From: Actinomycetes bacterium
Lineage (GTDB): Bacteria > Actinomycetota > Actinomycetes > Actinomycetales > Cellulomonadaceae
Assembly (NCBI GenBank): GCA_023425905.1
Contig: JAFABT010000349.1
Coordinates: 1 to 18,293 of the forward strand
Length of the DNA: 18,293 nucleotides
Reading direction: 5' to 3'
The notes below the pieces were generated by a model that saw only the letters and a list, made by a program, of their open reading frames with translations, was not told the DNA's origin and made no database searches. Each line of letters begins with the position of its first letter. Position 1 is the first letter of the stretch. Positions 1 through 7,077 of the stretch are shown here, piece after piece. The position numbers and the translations under genes were made by a program.

Positions 1-834
1 CTCCCGCCCCACGACCGGTCGGGCGGAGAGCCGTGGGGCTTCGATCGCCGTGCGTGCGTCGGCCGCCGCCGCCACGAGGACCGCGAGCGGCAGCCAGCAT
101 CCTGCCGCCTCGAGGCGGTGCGCGTGCTCGGGGAGCACGACGCCCGTCGGCCCCTGCGCGAGGACCCGACCGCCGGGCCCGAGGGCCGTCGTCGTACCCG
201 GAAGCGACTCCAGGAGGTCGAGACGGTGCTCGACGAGCAGCGTCGCGGGTCCCGTCGCGTTGCGCGCTGACCCGCGGAGCCGCGCGAGCAGCCGGCCGAC
301 CGCACGTGCTGCGACGGGGTCGAGCATCGACACCGGTTCGTCGAGGAGCAGCAGCGCCGGGTCGGCGACGAGGACGGAGGCGAGCGCGACGCGCTGCGCC
401 TCGCCTCCCGACAGGGTCGCGGGGTCGCGGCCGAGGAGGTGGTGAGCCCCGACGCGGATGAGCGCCGCGCGCACACGGGGGGAGATCTCGTCGGCAGGCA
501 CCGCCTGGTTCTCCATGACGAACGCCACCTCGGCCTCGACGTCGGGCAGGAAGAGGTGGTCTGCGGGGCGCTGCTGGAGGTACGCGGTCGCGGGCGTGAC
601 CGCGAGGCTCCCGGACAGGTCGGCACGGATCGGCTCGGGGATGACGCCGGCCGCGATGCGCAGCAGCGTCGACTTGCCGCCCCCGGAGGGGCCGACGACG
701 AGGTGATCGGTCCCTGCGGGCACGTCGAGGTCGAGCCCGTCGAGCGCAGGCAGCCGCGCGCGGGGGTAGCGCACCCGGAGCCCGCGGGCCCGCAGCGCGG
801 TCGACGTGGCCCGTGGGACGTCAACGGTCGTCAC
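1..834 (-). CDS. ykoD: ECF-type ABC transporter ATP-binding protein, YkoD-like (3' end beyond window)
   Basis: Energising ATPase of an energy-coupling-factor importer, predicted to power thiamine or thiamine-precursor uptake at the inner face of the membrane. The frame is open for 278 codons from a GTG at 834 to the left edge. A complete first ABC domain is visible: Walker A GPSGGGKST (residues 48-56), Q-loop near YLQQ (85-88), signature LSGGEAQ (141-147), Walker B LLLLDE (161-166), SMLD D-loop (169-172) and the switch histidine H203. Known YkoD proteins carry two fused ATPase domains (about 490 residues), so a second domain probably lies outside the window. The start overlaps the ykoE stop by 14 bases and has no clear Shine-Dalgarno, which suggests translational coupling. 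The specific ykoD assignment rests on the ykoF-ykoE-ykoD order behind a TPP riboswitch; the ABC assignment rests on the motifs. An unfused ECF ATPase is the alternative. Confidence 0.88.
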   Translation of the reverse strand, partial: MTTVDVPRATSTALRARGLRVRYPRARLPALDGLDLDVPAGTDHLVVGPSGGGKSTLLRIAAGVIPEPIRADLSGSLAVTPATAYLQQRPADHLFLPDVEAEVAFVMENQAVPADEISPRVRAALIRVGAHHLLGRDPATLSGGEAQRVALASVLVADPALLLLDEPVSMLDPVAARAVGRLLARLRGSARNATGPATLLVEHRLDLLESLPGTTTALGPGGRVLAQGPTGVVLPEHAHRLEAAGCWLPLAVLVAAAADARTAIEAPRLSARPVVGRE

Positions 835-1441
835 GAGCGCGTCCGAGTGCGTGGTCGTCCAGGACGCCCGTCCGGGCGAGAAGGTCCCCGAGCAGCCGCG
901 CCGCCACCCCCGCGAGCAGGACGCACGACGTCACGGTGAAGACGAACCGGAGATCGAGGTGCTCCTGACCGATCCACCCCTGCCGCACCGCGTTGTAGGC
1001 GAAGGTGAGCACTCCCGCAGCCAGACCGGAGGCAAGGAACGTTCCCCAGCCGTACCGCCGGTAGCGCGTGATCGCGAACGGCAGCTCCGCGCTGGCCCCC
1101 TGCACGAGCGCGGCGAGCAGGAGAGACGGGCCGACGGGCGAACCGAGGAAGACGACTTCGACGACGGCTGCGAGCACCTCGGCCAGCACGCCGGCACCGG
1201 GCTTGCGCACGATGTGCACCGCGAGCGGGGCGACGACGATCCACGACCCCGCGAGGACGTTCTGCGCGAGGTCGCCGAGCGGCCCCATGGCGACCTGGAG
1301 CGCGTACCAGCCCTGGACGAACGTCCAGTAGAGGAACCCGAACACGGCGCCGAGCACGGCGATGAGCACGAGCTCGTGCAGCGTCCAGCCGCGACGGGGA
1401 CGGGTGGCGGGCGCGACGCGCTCCTCGAGCCCGGCGCTCAT
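821..1441 (-). CDS. ykoE: ECF transporter S component, YkoE family (thiamine/HMP)
   Basis: Integral membrane substrate-capture subunit of an energy-coupling-factor importer, predicted to bind thiamine or its hydroxymethylpyrimidine precursor. The 206-residue protein has about six hydrophobic segments. The first is near residues 25-47 (containing VLGAVFGFLYW), followed by segments around NVLAGSWIVVAPLAV, the AEVLAAVVEVVF stretch, the SLLLAALVQGASAELPFA stretch, WGTFLASGLAAGVLTFAY and a last one near the C-terminus. The stretch ASAELPFAITRYRRYGWG resembles the GAELPFA-x2-RYRR region of YkoE proteins as I recall the family. The ATG at 1441 overlaps the ykoF stop in ATGA (4 bases), and the ATPase gene starts inside its 3' end, so the three genes form one operon. 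It should be controlled by the TPP riboswitch at 2262-2372. The exact ligand (thiamine or HMP) cannot be read from the sequence. Confidence 0.88.
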   Translation of the reverse strand: MSAGLEERVAPATRPRRGWTLHELVLIAVLGAVFGFLYWTFVQGWYALQVAMGPLGDLAQNVLAGSWIVVAPLAVHIVRKPGAGVLAEVLAAVVEVVFLGSPVGPSLLLAALVQGASAELPFAITRYRRYGWGTFLASGLAAGVLTFAYNAVRQGWIGQEHLDLRFVFTVTSCVLLAGVAARLLGDLLARTGVLDDHALGRARDDR

Positions 1442-2190
1442 CGACCAGCCGCCGCTCGGCTCGCGCGGACGTCGTCCTCGCTCGGGTGGTTGAGCGACAC
1501 GGTCGCGTGCGCAACGACGTGGCGGACGGTGCGCCCCACCTCGAGCCAGGTCCCTGCCACGAGGTCGAGCACCTCGCCGAGGTCGCCGATGAGCTCGGTG
1601 ACGAAGTGCTGCGGCGGCCCGACGAGCCCCCGGTCCCGCGCGGTCTCGATCGCTTCGAGCACGGGGGCGAGGTGCTCGCGCGGGGGCGGGGCGTCGTCGG
1701 CCGCGCCGTTCGCGTCACCGATCGTGGCGGGCCTGACCTCGTCGAGCAAGGGGTAGAGCGCCCAGTGCGCGCGCGCCTCGACTCCGACGCGGGGCAAGGG
1801 TGCGAGCGAGGCTGGCGCGGCCGCCGTGGGATCGGCCCCGCAGGTCACCTCTCCCGGGCAGCCCCGCGAGAGGTGGACGTGGGCGACCGCGTGCGCGCCG
1901 CTCGCAGCTACCGTGCCGAGCAGTGCGGCGAGGTAGGCGAGGACGCCGGTCTCGTCGCCGCGGACGAGGGTGGACACGGGGCCGGTCGTCGCCGTGACGG
2001 CGCGGTCGGCCTCGCGCGCGGTCGAGGCAGCCGTGCGCAGCGCGTGCTCGAGCACCGCGACGTAGTCGTCGCGCATGACCGAGACGGTGACGCGGGCTCC
2101 CACGCCCGTCGTCCGGGCGTGCTCGGTGATCCAGGTCTCGTCGGCCGTCGATTCCCGGCGGCCGGGAGCGGTGAGTGCGGGTGTGGTCAC
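1438..2190 (-). CDS. ykoF: YkoF-family thiamine/hydroxymethylpyrimidine-binding protein
   Basis: Soluble protein of the YkoF family, whose B. subtilis member binds thiamine/HMP through a repeated ACT-like fold and accompanies the YkoEDC importer. The GTG at 2190 is chosen because a GGGAG Shine-Dalgarno (2198-2202) sits 7 bases upstream. A longer in-frame start near 2340 would lie inside the riboswitch. The 250-residue product has two YkoF-like halves. The first (about residues 30-115) carries GVGARVTVSVMRDDY, GPVSTLVRG and the SRGCPGE motif. The second (about 136-237) carries VEARAHWALYPL, GPPQHFVTELIGDLGEVL and a VSLNHPS ending. A low-complexity, Ala-rich linker joins them and the first 28 residues look disordered. 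It is the first gene behind the TPP riboswitch and overlaps ykoE by 4 bases. The family call is firm; the role, delivery or sensing, is inferred. Confidence 0.9.
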   Translation of the reverse strand: MTTPALTAPGRRESTADETWITEHARTTGVGARVTVSVMRDDYVAVLEHALRTAASTAREADRAVTATTGPVSTLVRGDETGVLAYLAALLGTVAASGAHAVAHVHLSRGCPGEVTCGADPTAAAPASLAPLPRVGVEARAHWALYPLLDEVRPATIGDANGAADDAPPPREHLAPVLEAIETARDRGLVGPPQHFVTELIGDLGEVLDLVAGTWLEVGRTVRHVVAHATVSLNHPSEDDVRASRAAAGR

Positions 2191-2197
2191 GATGGGT

Positions 2198-2202
2198 CTC
2201 CC
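2198..2202 (-). promoter_or_regulatory. ykoF ribosome binding site
   Basis: GGGAG on the minus strand, 7 bases before the GTG at 2190. It decides the ykoF start against a longer reading frame that runs into the riboswitch. Confidence 0.7.
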
Positions 2203-2238
2203 TCGAGGCGCGCCCCCGCGGGTGTGCACGCCCGAGGC

Positions 2239-2260
2239 CGGCCCGCACGCGTGCGGGCCG
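2239..2260 (-). terminator. Perfect GC palindrome behind the TPP riboswitch (probable expression-platform hairpin)
   Basis: A 22-base perfect inverted repeat (half-site CGGCCCGCACG) begins two bases after the riboswitch P1 3' arm. It can form an 8-9 bp GC stem with a tiny loop. No U-tract follows, so it is either a U-less terminator or a structure that changes access to the ykoF start. The P1 3' arm GGGCU can alternatively pair with GGCCC in its 5' half, so mutually exclusive folding is possible. Its function as a terminator is inference. Confidence 0.5.
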
Positions 2261-2261
2261 A

Positions 2262-2372
2262 ACTCAGCCCTGCTCCCTACGCTGGTATTGACCAGATCAG
2301 GTTCCACGGGTCTGCGGGTGGGACTCTCGTCCGGCCGCACTCTCAGCGCTCCTGCGCTCCCCGGGGGCTAGT
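2262..2372 (-). ncRNA. TPP (thiamine pyrophosphate) riboswitch, THI element
   Basis: Cis-acting RNA that binds thiamine pyrophosphate and represses the downstream ykoFED operon. Hallmarks on the minus strand are CGGGGAGCGC, then GCGCTGAGAGTGCGG (the CUGAGA element), an optional P3 arm, then GAACCTGATCTGGTCAATACC and the closing GCGTAGGGAGCA. The outer P1 helix pairs ACT-AGCCC at the 5' end with GGGCT-G-AGT at the 3' end, with one bulged G. All conserved sensor parts are present, so it looks functional. It lies about 70 bases upstream of the ykoF start and next to a 22-base palindrome. Confidence 0.96.
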
Positions 2373-2378
2373 CCGGCG

Positions 2379-2408
2379 AACGTAGCCCCGCACGCGCCCG
2401 GCCGACAA
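2379..2408 (-). promoter_or_regulatory. Candidate promoter of the riboswitch-ykoFED operon
   Basis: TTGTCG (2408-2403) and TACGTT (2384-2379) are separated by 18 bases on the minus strand. Transcription would start near 2372, exactly where the TPP riboswitch P1 helix begins. The match to the vegetative consensus is moderate; the position supports it. Confidence 0.5.
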
Positions 2409-2439
2409 CACGTGTCTCAGCACCTGGCCGGTGAGCACC

Positions 2440-2445
2440 TAGGAT
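2440..2445 (+). promoter_or_regulatory. Candidate -10 element of aspS
   Basis: TAGGAT fits the actinobacterial TANNNT -10 pattern and would give a leader of about 75 bases before aspS. No convincing -35 hexamer is visible 16-18 bases upstream, so this is tentative. Confidence 0.35.
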
Positions 2446-2511
2446 GGGTCGGAGCGCCTGCGGGCGCCCCACGAGGACGGCGAAGCGCCGCCGGCCGCCC
2501 CAGCACATCCT

Positions 2512-2518
2512 GGAAGGA
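2512..2518 (+). promoter_or_regulatory. aspS ribosome binding site
   Basis: GGAAGGA lies 7 bases before the GTG at 2526. It fixes the aspS start against an in-frame extension of 38 codons to 2412 that would cross the presumed promoter. Confidence 0.75.
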
Positions 2519-2525
2519 CCCCTCC

Positions 2526-4307
2526 GTGCTCCGCACCCACACCGCCGGCTCCCTGCGAGCCGAGCACATCGGTCAGACCGTCACGCTCTCGGGCTGGGTC
2601 GACCGTCGGCGCGACCACGGCGGTGTCGCCTTCATCGATCTGCGGGACGCCTCGGGGATCGCCCAGGTCGTCATCCGGGACGAGGCGGTCGCGCACCCGC
2701 TGCGGTCGGAGTTCGTCCTCAAGGTGACGGGGACCGTGTCTCAGCGTCCCGAGGGAAACGCGAACGCGAACCTCGCGACCGGCGAGATCGAGGTCATCGC
2801 CGAGGACGTCGTCGTCCTCAACGAGTCCGCGCCGTTGCCGTTCCAGGTCTCGACCGCCCTCGACGGCAACGAGACGATCGGCGAGGAGGCGCGGCTGCGT
2901 CACCGGTACCTCGACCTTCGCCGGCCCGCGCCGTCGCGTGCCATCCGGCTGCGCTCGCAGGTGAGCGCTGCGGCGCGCCGCGTGCTCGAGGCGGAGGACT
3001 TCGTCGAGATCGAGACCCCGACCCTCACGCGTTCCACGCCGGAGGGCGCTCGTGACTTCCTCGTGCCCGCCCGGCTCGCGCCCGGCTCCTGGTACGCGCT
3101 GCCGCAGTCGCCCCAGCTGTTCAAGCAGCTGCTCATGGTCGCGGGCATGGAGCGCTACTACCAGATCGCCCGCTGCTACCGGGACGAGGACTTCCGCGCC
3201 GACCGTCAGCCTGAGTTCACGCAGCTCGACGTCGAGATGAGCTTCGTCGAGCAGGACGACGTCATCGCGCTCGGCGAGAAGATCCTCGTCGCGCTGTGGA
3301 AGCTCGTCGACGTCGAGATCCCCACCCCGATCCAGCGCATGACCTTCAAGGACGCGATGGAGCGGTACGGCTCCGACAAGCCCGACCTCCGCTTCGGGCT
3401 CGAGCTCGTCGACCTCACCTCGTACTTCGCCGAGACCCCGTTCAGGGTCTTCCAGGCGCCGTACGTCGGTGCTGTCGTCTTCCCCGGCGGCGCCGACACC
3501 CCGCGTCGTGGCTTCGACGCCTGGCAGGAGTGGGCCAAGCAGCGCGGTGCCAAGGGCCTCGCGTACGTCACGTTCGCCGAGGACGGGACGCTCGGCGGCC
3601 CGGTCGCGAAGAACCTCTCCGACGCCGAGCGCGACGGCCTGGCCGCCGCGACCGGCGCGAAGCCGGGCGACGCGGTGTTCTTCGCGGCGGGCAAGACGAA
3701 CGAGGCCCGCGCGCTCCTCGGTGCCGCGCGCCTCGAGGTGGGCCGCAAGGCGGGTCTCATCGACGAGTCGGCCTGGTCGTTCGTGTGGGTCGTCGACGCC
3801 CCGCTGTTCAAGCCCACGGGCGAGGACGACGACGTCGCTGTCGGGGAGGGCGCCTGGACCGCCGTCCACCACGCCTTCACCTCACCCACGCCCGAGTGGA
3901 TCGACACCTTCGAGGAGAACCCGGGCGAGGCGCTCGCCTACGCGTACGACATCGTGTGCAACGGCAACGAGATCGGCGGTGGCTCGATCCGTATCCACCG
4001 ACGCGACGTGCAGGAGCGTGTCTTCAAGGTCATGGGCATCGGCGAGGATGAGGCGCAGGAGAAGTTCGGCTTCCTGCTCGACGCCTTCGCCTTCGGCGCC
4101 CCGCCGCACGGCGGGATCGCGCTCGGCTGGGACCGCATCGTCGCGCTGCTCACGCGGTCGGAGTCGATCCGCGACGTCATCGCGTTCCCGAAGTCCGGTG
4201 GCGGCTACGACCCGCTCACTCAGGCGCCTGCTCCGATCACGGCGCAGCAGCGCAAGGAGGCCGGCGTCGACGCGAAGCCGACCGACGCACCGACCGCGGC
4301 TGGCTGA
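2526..4307 (+). CDS. aspS: Aspartyl-tRNA synthetase (bacterial type; possibly non-discriminating)
   Basis: Class II synthetase that charges tRNA with aspartate in the cytoplasm. The 593-residue product has the bacterial layout. An N-terminal OB-fold anticodon domain contains GWVDRRRDHGGVAFIDLRD (about 23-41). Motif 2 reads CYRDEDFRADRQPEF, with the ATP/aspartate-contacting arginine at R219. A bacterial GAD insertion lies in the middle (about residues 290-420), and motif 3 GGIALGWDRIVALL is near the C-terminus. Length matches bacterial AspRS (about 590). Position 31 is His, in RRDHG. In Pseudomonas AspRS, H31 is one determinant of the non-discriminating form that also makes Asp-tRNA(Asn), whereas E. 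coli has Leu here. This enzyme may therefore work with GatCAB; that is inference from one residue. The start is GTG with a good Shine-Dalgarno. The gene is convergent with a small membrane-protein gene, with only 10 bases between their stops. Confidence 0.97.
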   Translation: MLRTHTAGSLRAEHIGQTVTLSGWVDRRRDHGGVAFIDLRDASGIAQVVIRDEAVAHPLRSEFVLKVTGTVSQRPEGNANANLATGEIEVIAEDVVVLNESAPLPFQVSTALDGNETIGEEARLRHRYLDLRRPAPSRAIRLRSQVSAAARRVLEAEDFVEIETPTLTRSTPEGARDFLVPARLAPGSWYALPQSPQLFKQLLMVAGMERYYQIARCYRDEDFRADRQPEFTQLDVEMSFVEQDDVIALGEKILVALWKLVDVEIPTPIQRMTFKDAMERYGSDKPDLRFGLELVDLTSYFAETPFRVFQAPYVGAVVFPGGADTPRRGFDAWQEWAKQRGAKGLAYVTFAEDGTLGGPVAKNLSDAERDGLAAATGAKPGDAVFFAAGKTNEARALLGAARLEVGRKAGLIDESAWSFVWVVDAPLFKPTGEDDDVAVGEGAWTAVHHAFTSPTPEWIDTFEENPGEALAYAYDIVCNGNEIGGGSIRIHRRDVQERVFKVMGIGEDEAQEKFGFLLDAFAFGAPPHGGIALGWDRIVALLTRSESIRDVIAFPKSGGGYDPLTQAPAPITAQQRKEAGVDAKPTDAPTAAG

Positions 4308-4317
4308 CGGCGAGGGG

Positions 4318-4683
4318 TCACCACCGACGCGGCGGCGGCTCCGTGCCTGCCATGCCGCGATGACGTCCGGGGGCCGCGTCCGGCACGGGGGCGGGTGCCT
4401 CTCGCGCGTCGGCCCACCCCCAGACTGCCCGCACGGCAAGCCACGGTGCCCGGACGAGTGGCCCGAGGCCCCAGGTGCCCCGGATGAGCGTGTCGGCCGT
4501 GGGCATCGTGAAGGTGCTCGGGGTCGCGAGCCAGAGAAGCCCGATGCAGAGCGTCACTGCGCCGAGGAGCAGGACCCCGCCCACGCTGAGCAGCAGCACT
4601 GCCGCTGCGATGAGGGCACCGAGCACGGCGACAGTGACGAGGACGGCGACGACGAGACGTCCGGGGTGCGGGTGGGGGGCCAT
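4318..4683 (-). CDS. Small two-helix membrane protein, function unknown
   Basis: I do not recognise a family. The 121-residue product has two adjacent hydrophobic segments (about residues 10-33 and 35-55, rich in Leu, Val and Ala). A moderately polar stretch follows with several Trp residues (the WGLGPLVRAPW stretch and AVRAVWGWADA), then a Pro/Arg-rich tail. The two helices are predicted to anchor it in the membrane. I chose the ATG at 4683 over a GTG at 4692. A -10-like TAGCGT on the minus strand (4696-4691) lies 7 bases before that ATG, the spacing of a leaderless transcript, and no Shine-Dalgarno is visible. It lies downstream of and parallel to the MMPL exporter gene with 78 bases between, so readthrough is also possible. 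It could be an accessory to the exporter, but nothing in the sequence shows that. Confidence 0.65.
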   Translation of the reverse strand: MAPHPHPGRLVVAVLVTVAVLGALIAAAVLLLSVGGVLLLGAVTLCIGLLWLATPSTFTMPTADTLIRGTWGLGPLVRAPWLAVRAVWGWADAREAPAPVPDAAPGRHRGMAGTEPPPRRW

Positions 4684-4690
4684 GGCGCAC

Positions 4691-4696
4691 ACGCTA
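4691..4696 (-). promoter_or_regulatory. Candidate -10 for a leaderless small-membrane-protein transcript
   Basis: TAGCGT ends 7 bases before the ATG at 4683, so transcription would begin at or next to the start codon. No clear -35 is visible. Leaderless mRNAs are common in actinobacteria. Confidence 0.3.
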
Positions 4697-4761
4697 GGGC
4701 ATCGCCACGACCGCGCGAGGGCATAGCGGCGCGAGCCGCCAGTGGTCGGTGGCCGAGCGCG

Positions 4762-7008
4762 TCAGTGAGAGAGGGAGAACCTCGCGGCGAGCGGCTGCAC
4801 GACGCGCGGCGCCCACCAGTTGGCCCGGCCGAGGAGCGTCATGGCCGCAGGGACCAGCAGCATCCGCACGAGGGTCGCGTCGATGAGGACGGCGACCGCG
4901 AGCGCGAACCCGACCTCCTTGATGACGAGGAGCTCGCCCGCGACGAACCCGAGGAAGACGACTATGATGATCGCTGCCGCCGACGTGATGATCCGTCCCG
5001 AGCGTTGCAGCCCGAGGCGCACAGCCTCGTCGTTGCTGGCCCCGGCGTCGTGCGCCTCCTTGATCCGGGAGAGGAGGAAGACCTCGTAGTCCATCGCGAG
5101 GCCGAATCCGAACGCGAGGACGAGTGCGAGCACGTACGTCTCGATCCCGCCCACCGGGGTGAAGCCGAGGAGCCCCGACAGGTGGCCGTCCTGGAAGACC
5201 AGGACGAGCACGCCGATCGACGCCCCGAGCGACAGTGCGCTGATGAGAAGCGCCTTGACGGGGATGACGACGGAGCCGGTCATGAGGAAGAGCAGCATGA
5301 AGGTCGCGAGCGCGACGAGCCCGACGACGTACCAGACTCGGTCGACCATCGCCTCGAGGAAGTCCGTCTGGTTCGCGGCCTGCCCGGTCACCCAGAACTC
5401 GAACCCGGGGTCGAGAGCCCGGATCTGGTCGACGACGTGGCGGGCGGTCGCGCCCCCCGCGTCGTCCGAGTCGGGGCGCACGCCGAGGACGACATAGCTG
5501 TCGATCGGGGCCGCCTCGTCGACGCCCGCGACGTCCTCGAGCGTCGAGAGCTGGGCCGTCCAGGCCTGCGCCTGGGCGAGCGTCGTCTGAGCGACCACCC
5601 GGATCGCCGGCGACGTCGACGCTGGGTACTCCGCAGCGACCTCCTCGACGAAGTCGCGCTGCGTGCTGTCGGCGGGCAGCTGCTCGATCCCGGTGTTGCG
5701 CAGCTCCAGGTGGAGGACGGGCACGGAGAGGGTGGCGAGGACGACGAGGCAGCCGGCGAGCACGGCCCACGGTCGGCGCTGCACCCACGCCGCGAGGCGC
5801 GAGAACAGGCCGGTGTCACCGCCCGCGTCGCGGGTGCGGCGCAGGAGCCCGCGCACCCCGGGCAGTCGCGAGGCGAGGCCCGGCCGCGCGAGGCGTCGCC
5901 CGAGGATCGCGAGGAGAGCCGGCACGAGCGTCACCGAGGCGAGCAGGGCGACGACGATGATCGCGACGCCGCCCGCGCTGATCGCGCGCAGCACGGTGGG
6001 CGTGAAGATGAGGAGCCCTGCGACCGCGATCGCGACGATCGCCGCGGAGAACACGATGGTGCGCCCTGCGGTCGCCATCGTCGTCGCGAGCGCGCGCTGC
6101 ACCGCACCGTCGCCGCGCCGCCGCCGGGTCGAGGCACCGTCGTCGGCGGCGAGGAGCGTGCTGAGCTCGTCCCGGAAGCGAGAGACGACGAGCAGCCCGT
6201 AGTCGATCGAGAGGCCGAGCCCGAGGACGGTGACGACGTTGACGACCGACGTGTCGAGGTCCATGACGTAGGACAAGCCGAGGAGCGCCCCGAGCGCGAC
6301 CCCGATCGAGGCGACCGCACCGACGAGGGGGAGGGCGGCAGCGAGGAAACCGCCGAAGACGAGGACCATGAGGAGCAGCGCGACCGGCAGCGCGATGGTC
6401 TCGCCGGTGACGAGGTCGGCCTTCACCTGCTCGGTGATCTCCGTGAAGATGAGCGACCCCCCGCCGACCGTCCCGGTGGCTGCGGTCTCACCCGCGGCGA
6501 CCATGGCTCCGGGGACCGCGCCGAGGCGGCTGAGGACCGCATCGACGGTCGCTGCGTGAGCCTCCTCGGTACGTCCGGTCTCAAGGGTCGTGACGACGAG
6601 CATGCCGTCGCCCGACCCGGCGAGCAGCGGTGCTGCTGCGGGGTTGTCGAGGCCGCCGGGCAGGACGTGGGGGTCGATGACCTGGGCGACGCCGTCGACG
6701 GCTGCGAGATCGGCCCGGGCGCTCTCGAGCACGGTGACGACAGCGGGGGAGGACGGGTCGATGCCGCTCAGCGCGAGAGTGAACGACTCCCCGCTCTCGA
6801 CGGAGGAGAGGATCTCGCCCGCGCGCTCCGACTCCGAGCCCGGGACTGTCGGCTGGCCCGTCGAGAGCCGGTCGAAGAGGCTCGCGCCGCCGAGGCCTGT
6901 CACGGCGAGGCCGGCGCAGGTGGCGGCGACGACGACCCACGCGAGGATCGTCCACCACGGGTGGCGGGCGACGGTACGTCCAAGGGTCTCCAGCACGCGG
7001 GCCAGCAT
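4762..7008 (-). CDS. MMPL-family (RND superfamily) membrane transporter
   Basis: Large inner-membrane protein of the MMPL branch of RND exporters, which use proton flux to move lipids or other hydrophobic compounds. The 748-residue product has the usual two-fold repeat. Each half has one N-terminal helix (about residues 18-40; the second starts near RRPWAVLAGCLVVLATLSV), a large extracytoplasmic domain, and a bundle of five helices. The family proton-relay Asp-Tyr pair is present in both halves: LGLSIDYGLLVVSRFRDEL (D269-Y270) and FGLAMDYEVFLLSRIKEA (D640-Y641). The conserved SPA(I/V)RVV-type and P-x2-L-x-I segments also fit. The ATG at 7008 begins MLARVLETLGR; a longer frame to 7215 would run over the rarA promoter and 5' end, so it is rejected. 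No regulator gene is adjacent. The substrate is not predictable; cell-envelope lipids are a common substrate in actinobacteria. Confidence 0.92.
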   Translation of the reverse strand: MLARVLETLGRTVARHPWWTILAWVVVAATCAGLAVTGLGGASLFDRLSTGQPTVPGSESERAGEILSSVESGESFTLALSGIDPSSPAVVTVLESARADLAAVDGVAQVIDPHVLPGGLDNPAAAPLLAGSGDGMLVVTTLETGRTEEAHAATVDAVLSRLGAVPGAMVAAGETAATGTVGGGSLIFTEITEQVKADLVTGETIALPVALLLMVLVFGGFLAAALPLVGAVASIGVALGALLGLSYVMDLDTSVVNVVTVLGLGLSIDYGLLVVSRFRDELSTLLAADDGASTRRRRGDGAVQRALATTMATAGRTIVFSAAIVAIAVAGLLIFTPTVLRAISAGGVAIIVVALLASVTLVPALLAILGRRLARPGLASRLPGVRGLLRRTRDAGGDTGLFSRLAAWVQRRPWAVLAGCLVVLATLSVPVLHLELRNTGIEQLPADSTQRDFVEEVAAEYPASTSPAIRVVAQTTLAQAQAWTAQLSTLEDVAGVDEAAPIDSYVVLGVRPDSDDAGGATARHVVDQIRALDPGFEFWVTGQAANQTDFLEAMVDRVWYVVGLVALATFMLLFLMTGSVVIPVKALLISALSLGASIGVLVLVFQDGHLSGLLGFTPVGGIETYVLALVLAFGFGLAMDYEVFLLSRIKEAHDAGASNDEAVRLGLQRSGRIITSAAAIIIVVFLGFVAGELLVIKEVGFALAVAVLIDATLVRMLLVPAAMTLLGRANWWAPRVVQPLAARFSLSH

Positions 7009-7065
7009 GACATCCGGACCGGGCCGGGGGCCATCCGGGGTGCCCGCGCGGGCCGAGGGAGCGCA

Positions 7066-7071
7066 TAGCCT
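7066..7071 (+). promoter_or_regulatory. Candidate -10 for leaderless rarA transcription
   Basis: TAGCCT fits TANNNT and ends 6 bases before the rarA ATG at 7078. There is no Shine-Dalgarno in front of that ATG, so a leaderless message is plausible. No good -35 is visible. The divergent exporter starts at 7008, so only 69 bases are available for both promoters. Confidence 0.4.
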
Positions 7072-7077
7072 GACCCC

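Noticed and set aside
2191..2340. Extended N-terminus of YkoF
   Set aside because: It would be encoded within the riboswitch and its expression platform; the GTG at 2190 has a good Shine-Dalgarno.
1486..2385. Plus-strand frame opposite ykoF and the riboswitch
   Set aside because: It crosses the TPP riboswitch on the wrong strand and has no motif.
2412..2525. Extended N-terminus of AspRS
   Set aside because: The 38 extra residues do not resemble AspRS, overlap the promoter candidate, and the Shine-Dalgarno at 2512 points to the GTG at 2526.
2439..3872. A 477-codon minus-strand frame opposite aspS
   Set aside because: Antisense shadow with no recognisable motif, in a gene whose sense reading is certain.
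4726..4739. GCGGC-GCGA-GCCGC hairpin between the exporter and the small membrane gene
   Set aside because: Only 5 base pairs and no U-run; such stems are common in DNA this GC-rich.
3469..7068. A 1199-codon open frame on the plus strand through aspS and the MMPL region
   Set aside because: It is a GC-driven shadow: Arg/Ser/Asp/Glu-rich low-complexity translation with no motif, covering two well-supported genes in other frames.
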